From NCBI GenBank assembly GCA_948844705.1, contig CAQNVT010000033.1, forward strand, positions 1 through 8,628: 8,628 nucleotides of DNA, read 5' to 3'. Positions 6,472 to 8,628 of the stretch are shown here, in pieces (the first letter of the stretch is position 1; each line of letters opens with the position of its first letter). The position numbers were made by a program, and so were the translations under genes. This DNA comes from an uncultured Dorea sp. Its GTDB lineage: Bacteria > Bacillota > Clostridia > Lachnospirales > Lachnospiraceae. The notes beneath the pieces are model-generated. The model did no database searches. It saw nothing but the letters and a program-made list of their open reading frames with translations, and had not been told where the DNA came from.

Positions 6472-6587
6472 AAATTTTTTAGTTTTTTTTAATTTTGCCT
6501 GCCGAGAAGGATTTTAGGCATCGGAAAATGCGATCGGGCACTGCCTCTTTTGGAGACAGCAATTTTCAGAAGAAAGGGGAAAAACGT
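6472..6587 (+). other. 5' leader of the surface protein gene
   Basis: This untranslated stretch is A/T-rich at first, then G/C-mixed from 6497. Short complementary pieces occur (for example CCGA near 6502 and TCGG near 6520), but I could not draw a stable fold or match a known riboswitch. AAAGGGGA (about 6573-6580) is the ribosome site, 7 bases before ATG 6588. Confidence 0.4.
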
Positions 6588-8628
6588 ATGCAGGCTCAAA
6601 AGAAGAAAAAACAGATATTCGGCGGAGTTGTCCTTTTTTTGATGATGGCCCTGGCGATGGCTACGGCGGTCATGGCTGCCAGCGGCCAGTGGGCGAATGA
6701 AGGCAGCTACAGCCTGGTGATTCAAAAGCAGTTTGACACTACCGGCAATCTCCCTGACGATGTCCTGACGGAGGCGAAAGAACAAACTTACCGCTTCCAT
6801 ATTGAGGGTTATCGGTTGGATAAGGCCGGGGAGCGTATCCCAATTGACGAAATTGTGGAGATCGGTCCGGACTCAAAGGATTGGTCAGGGAACGGACAGG
6901 GATCCGGCGTCGAACCCTGGAAGCAGTCGGAGGTCTTATGCTCCGACGGCCCCATCCATGTTTCGGTGACGGAGATCACCAATGACAAAACCATTACAGT
7001 GAATGGACAGGAGTACAATATGGGAGGCTCCCGCGCCGAGGCCACTACGCTTTTTACGGAGGCTCCCCAGGTACGGGATCTGAACAGCAACGGCAAGATT
7101 ACTATATCCCGGCCCGAGAAAAAGCTTGTCCATGAAAACGGAACAGCGACGGAGGTGCCCGTGACTACCACGTCCTTCTTCCGTATCCACAGCGAGTGGC
7201 CCTGGGACGAGGTGGATCCGCCTAAGGACTGGAAGCAGTTTGACGAAACGGTGGAGCTGGCGCCCGGAAAGGAGTTCAGTTATAAGAATCTTTTCCCAGG
7301 ACAGTATATCGTCGAAGATCTGTCCGTGTCCGGCTATCAGATTCAGCTGGGCTCCCGTAAAGATAATGTTCCAGAGGGGGAAAGCGGCGAATTCTATATT
7401 AACAGCAAGCCCGGCAGGCTGGTCATCACTGCCGGAGGTTCCGCGGGGGACGGCGGCGTCCATCGTTATCGCGTAGAAAGGATCTGGGCTCCCGGCGATG
7501 CGGAGGCCTTTGTGGACCGGTATACCGACGGTGTGGCATCCGGGGCGTCTTATACTCTGGAAAACCTGCCCAGGGGACAGTACCGGGTAACGGAATATAT
7601 TTCTTCCGCGGCCACCGGGTACAAGGTGAAGGTGGCGGAGACGGAGGAAAAGACAGTAACGTATTCCTTCAAAAAAGCCTACTTTGGCACAACCAGCGCA
7701 AAATATACAAAATTCTCCGCGGGCGGAGATTATATTACAGACTTTAAATTCGGCCCCCTGCGGAACAGCTCTAATAACAAGATTAACAGCAACTATTCAT
7801 ATAAATTTGCATACAGGTATAAATCTGCCGAAAACGGGCCCGGAACGTATTCAACAAGGGGCGCTTTTAATGCGGTCGCTAATCTTACATACAATGACAA
7901 AAAATCCTGCCCGGTTATTTATCCAAGAGATGACGGAACTCTTGCGTTCGCGGTCTGGAACGTGACGGCTACCACGGGGGATCATGTTGATCTGAGCTGG
8001 ATCGAGCATAACATAGTAAAGGCTGGAAAGCCATACGATAATCTCAATGCCGACAAAGAGTATACCTTTAACGTAGACGAGCGCGGCTGGATGGAGATTA
8101 CCGCGCCGGCGGCCGAGACCGCCTCACCCGGTGCAGAGGACATCAAATACACCTATACTCTCCGAAAGGAGGAGAACGGACCTGCGGTTAAAACGCTGAC
8201 ACTGACTCCGGGTGCGTCCAGAAGGATAGAGGGCCTGGATGCGGGCAGCTATCTCCTGACGGAGACTGTAAGCCAGACCGCGGCGGCAGGCTTCAAAATA
8301 GAGATATCCGGCGATCCCTTCGGTTCTACGGTGGCGGGGCATTCCTTTGATCTTACCGTCATGGATAACCGTCAATTGACGATCATTAAACCTAACGGCA
8401 ATGACAAGGGCCGGACCTATACTTTCGTCTGTAGGCGTGACTCTGTACCGGCCCGCCGGGAGCTCAATAGAGCTGTCCCTTTCCCCGGCGCGGAGCGTCA
8501 CGGTCCTGGCCGCAAACGGAGTCTCCAGAGTCTCTCCCCCGGTACGTTCAACGACGAAAGTATAGGTCCGGCCCTTGTCATTGCCGTTAGGTTTAATGAT
8601 CGTCAATTGACGGTTATCCATGACGGTA
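6588..8628 (+). CDS. Secreted Cna-B-like repeat surface protein (partial, 3' end missing)
   Basis: The frame is open from ATG 6588 to the window edge, giving 680 residues without a stop. The N terminus is a clear signal peptide: QKKKKQ, a hydrophobic stretch (about 10-28), and likely cleavage at VMA-AS (30/31). The mature part is rich in beta-strand-like sequence. It repeats a Cna-B-type signature, L-x-x-G-x-Y-x-V-x-E: NLFPGQYIVEDLSVSGYQ (about 236-253), NLPRGQYRVTEY (about 328-339) and GLDAGSYLLTETV (about 549-561). A new repeat starts at DNRQLTIIKPNG (593-604). Residues about 365-510 are Asn/Tyr-rich and not recognised. Such proteins are usually cell-wall adhesins or pilins; the sorting signal would lie outside the window and no sortase is visible. 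From codon 615 (8430) to 655 the frame runs through a segment that appears reversed, so residues after 614 are doubtful. Confidence 0.85.
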   Translation, partial: MQAQKKKKQIFGGVVLFLMMALAMATAVMAASGQWANEGSYSLVIQKQFDTTGNLPDDVLTEAKEQTYRFHIEGYRLDKAGERIPIDEIVEIGPDSKDWSGNGQGSGVEPWKQSEVLCSDGPIHVSVTEITNDKTITVNGQEYNMGGSRAEATTLFTEAPQVRDLNSNGKITISRPEKKLVHENGTATEVPVTTTSFFRIHSEWPWDEVDPPKDWKQFDETVELAPGKEFSYKNLFPGQYIVEDLSVSGYQIQLGSRKDNVPEGESGEFYINSKPGRLVITAGGSAGDGGVHRYRVERIWAPGDAEAFVDRYTDGVASGASYTLENLPRGQYRVTEYISSAATGYKVKVAETEEKTVTYSFKKAYFGTTSAKYTKFSAGGDYITDFKFGPLRNSSNNKINSNYSYKFAYRYKSAENGPGTYSTRGAFNAVANLTYNDKKSCPVIYPRDDGTLAFAVWNVTATTGDHVDLSWIEHNIVKAGKPYDNLNADKEYTFNVDERGWMEITAPAAETASPGAEDIKYTYTLRKEENGPAVKTLTLTPGASRRIEGLDAGSYLLTETVSQTAAAGFKIEISGDPFGSTVAGHSFDLTVMDNRQLTIIKPNGNDKGRTYTFVCRRDSVPARRELNRAVPFPGAERHGPGRKRSLQSLSPGTFNDESIGPALVIAVRFNDRQLTVIHDG
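8354..8429 (+). repeat. Inverted repeat, left arm (76 bp)
   Basis: Base-by-base comparison shows that 8354-8429 is the exact reverse complement of 8553-8628. It lies inside the surface protein frame and encodes TVMDNRQLTIIKPNGNDKGR and a few more residues. It contains the 12-bp palindrome CGTCAATTGACG (8370-8381). The outer boundary cannot be fixed, because the partner arm reaches the end of the window. Confidence 0.97.
8430..8552 (-). other. 123-bp segment inverted relative to the surface protein gene
   Basis: On the + strand this reads as 41 residues with 8 Arg and several Pro (starting CRRDSVPARREL), unlike the rest of the protein. On the - strand, joined to the arm, it reads TYTFV-VERTGGETLET and ends SSIELPAGRYRVTPT, the same L-x-x-G-x-Y-x-V signature found three times upstream. 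YTFVVER also parallels HRYRVER near residue 297. The genuine coding sense of these bases is therefore the - strand. Both orientations keep one open frame, since 123 is a multiple of three. It is either an invertible cassette or a fold-back joint. Confidence 0.85.
8553..8628 (-). repeat. Inverted repeat, right arm (76 bp, reaches window edge)
   Basis: This is a perfect reverse complement of 8354-8429. On the - strand it encodes the same MDNRQLTIIKPNG peptide. On the + strand it reads DESIGPALVIAVRFNDRQLT, which remains open. The last base of the window is the last base known to match, so 76 bp is a minimum length for the repeat. Confidence 0.97.

Noticed and set aside
6489..7463. Several - strand open frames in the surface protein gene (6489-6800, 6809-7171, 6936-7463)
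   Set aside because: They overlap a + strand gene with a promoter, ribosome site, signal peptide and repeat signatures. None has comparable support.
8124..8621. 165-codon - strand frame beginning MDNRQLTIIKPNG as an independent gene
   Set aside because: Only its first part, up to VTPTDES, looks like real protein, and that is the inverted segment of the surface gene. The rest is antisense to clear + strand Cna-B sequence.

Overview
The window reads as part of a low-to-moderate GC Firmicutes genome, most likely a gut Clostridia/Lachnospiraceae-type anaerobe. This is inferred from strong AGGAGG-like ribosome sites, near-consensus TTGACA/TATAAT promoters with 17-bp spacers, a ferrous-iron operon carrying the small FeoB-associated Cys-rich protein, and a Cna-B-type surface protein. 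All recognised genes are on the + strand. No tRNA, rRNA, CRISPR or transposase gene was seen.

Layout. (1) 1-39: half of a palindromic intergenic repeat. (2) 72-3259: an iron-regulated feo operon. One strong promoter overlaps or is flanked by three Fur-box-like 7-1-7 palindromes. It drives a short Fur-like gene that has only the DNA-binding half, two different feoA genes, feoB, and a 55-residue Cys-rich membrane protein. (3) 3281-3347: a second repeat copy with a perfect 44-bp palindrome. (4) 3368-5085: putP, a Na+/proline-type symporter, with a 13-bp direct repeat (21-bp period) just upstream of its -35 box. (5) 5091-5157: a third repeat copy, probably doubling as the putP terminator. (6) 5175-6410: an Xaa-Pro peptidase of family M24 with its own promoter and a good intrinsic terminator. 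(7) 6437-8628: a promoter and a large secreted, Cna-B-like surface protein whose reading frame runs off the right edge.

How the genes fit together. The feo genes form an Fe(II) uptake unit under apparent Fur control: FeoB is the GTPase/permease, the FeoA proteins are SH3-like partners, and the Cys-rich peptide is an accessory. PutP and the Xaa-Pro peptidase are adjacent but separately promoted; together they would supply proline from the medium and from proline-containing dipeptides. The last gene looks unrelated: an exported, modular adhesin or pilin-like protein.

The most unusual feature is at the right end. A perfect 76-bp inverted repeat (8354-8429 and 8553-8628) flanks 123 bp (41 codons). 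Read on the + strand, the 123 bp give an Arg/Pro-rich peptide unlike the rest of the protein. Read on the - strand, they give a clean continuation of a Cna-B repeat, in phase. The segment therefore sits backwards relative to the gene. It is either a genuine invertible (phase-variable) cassette or a fold-back/assembly joint. The repeat ends exactly at the window edge, and the left edge also lies in a repeat, so the artefact explanation must be taken seriously.
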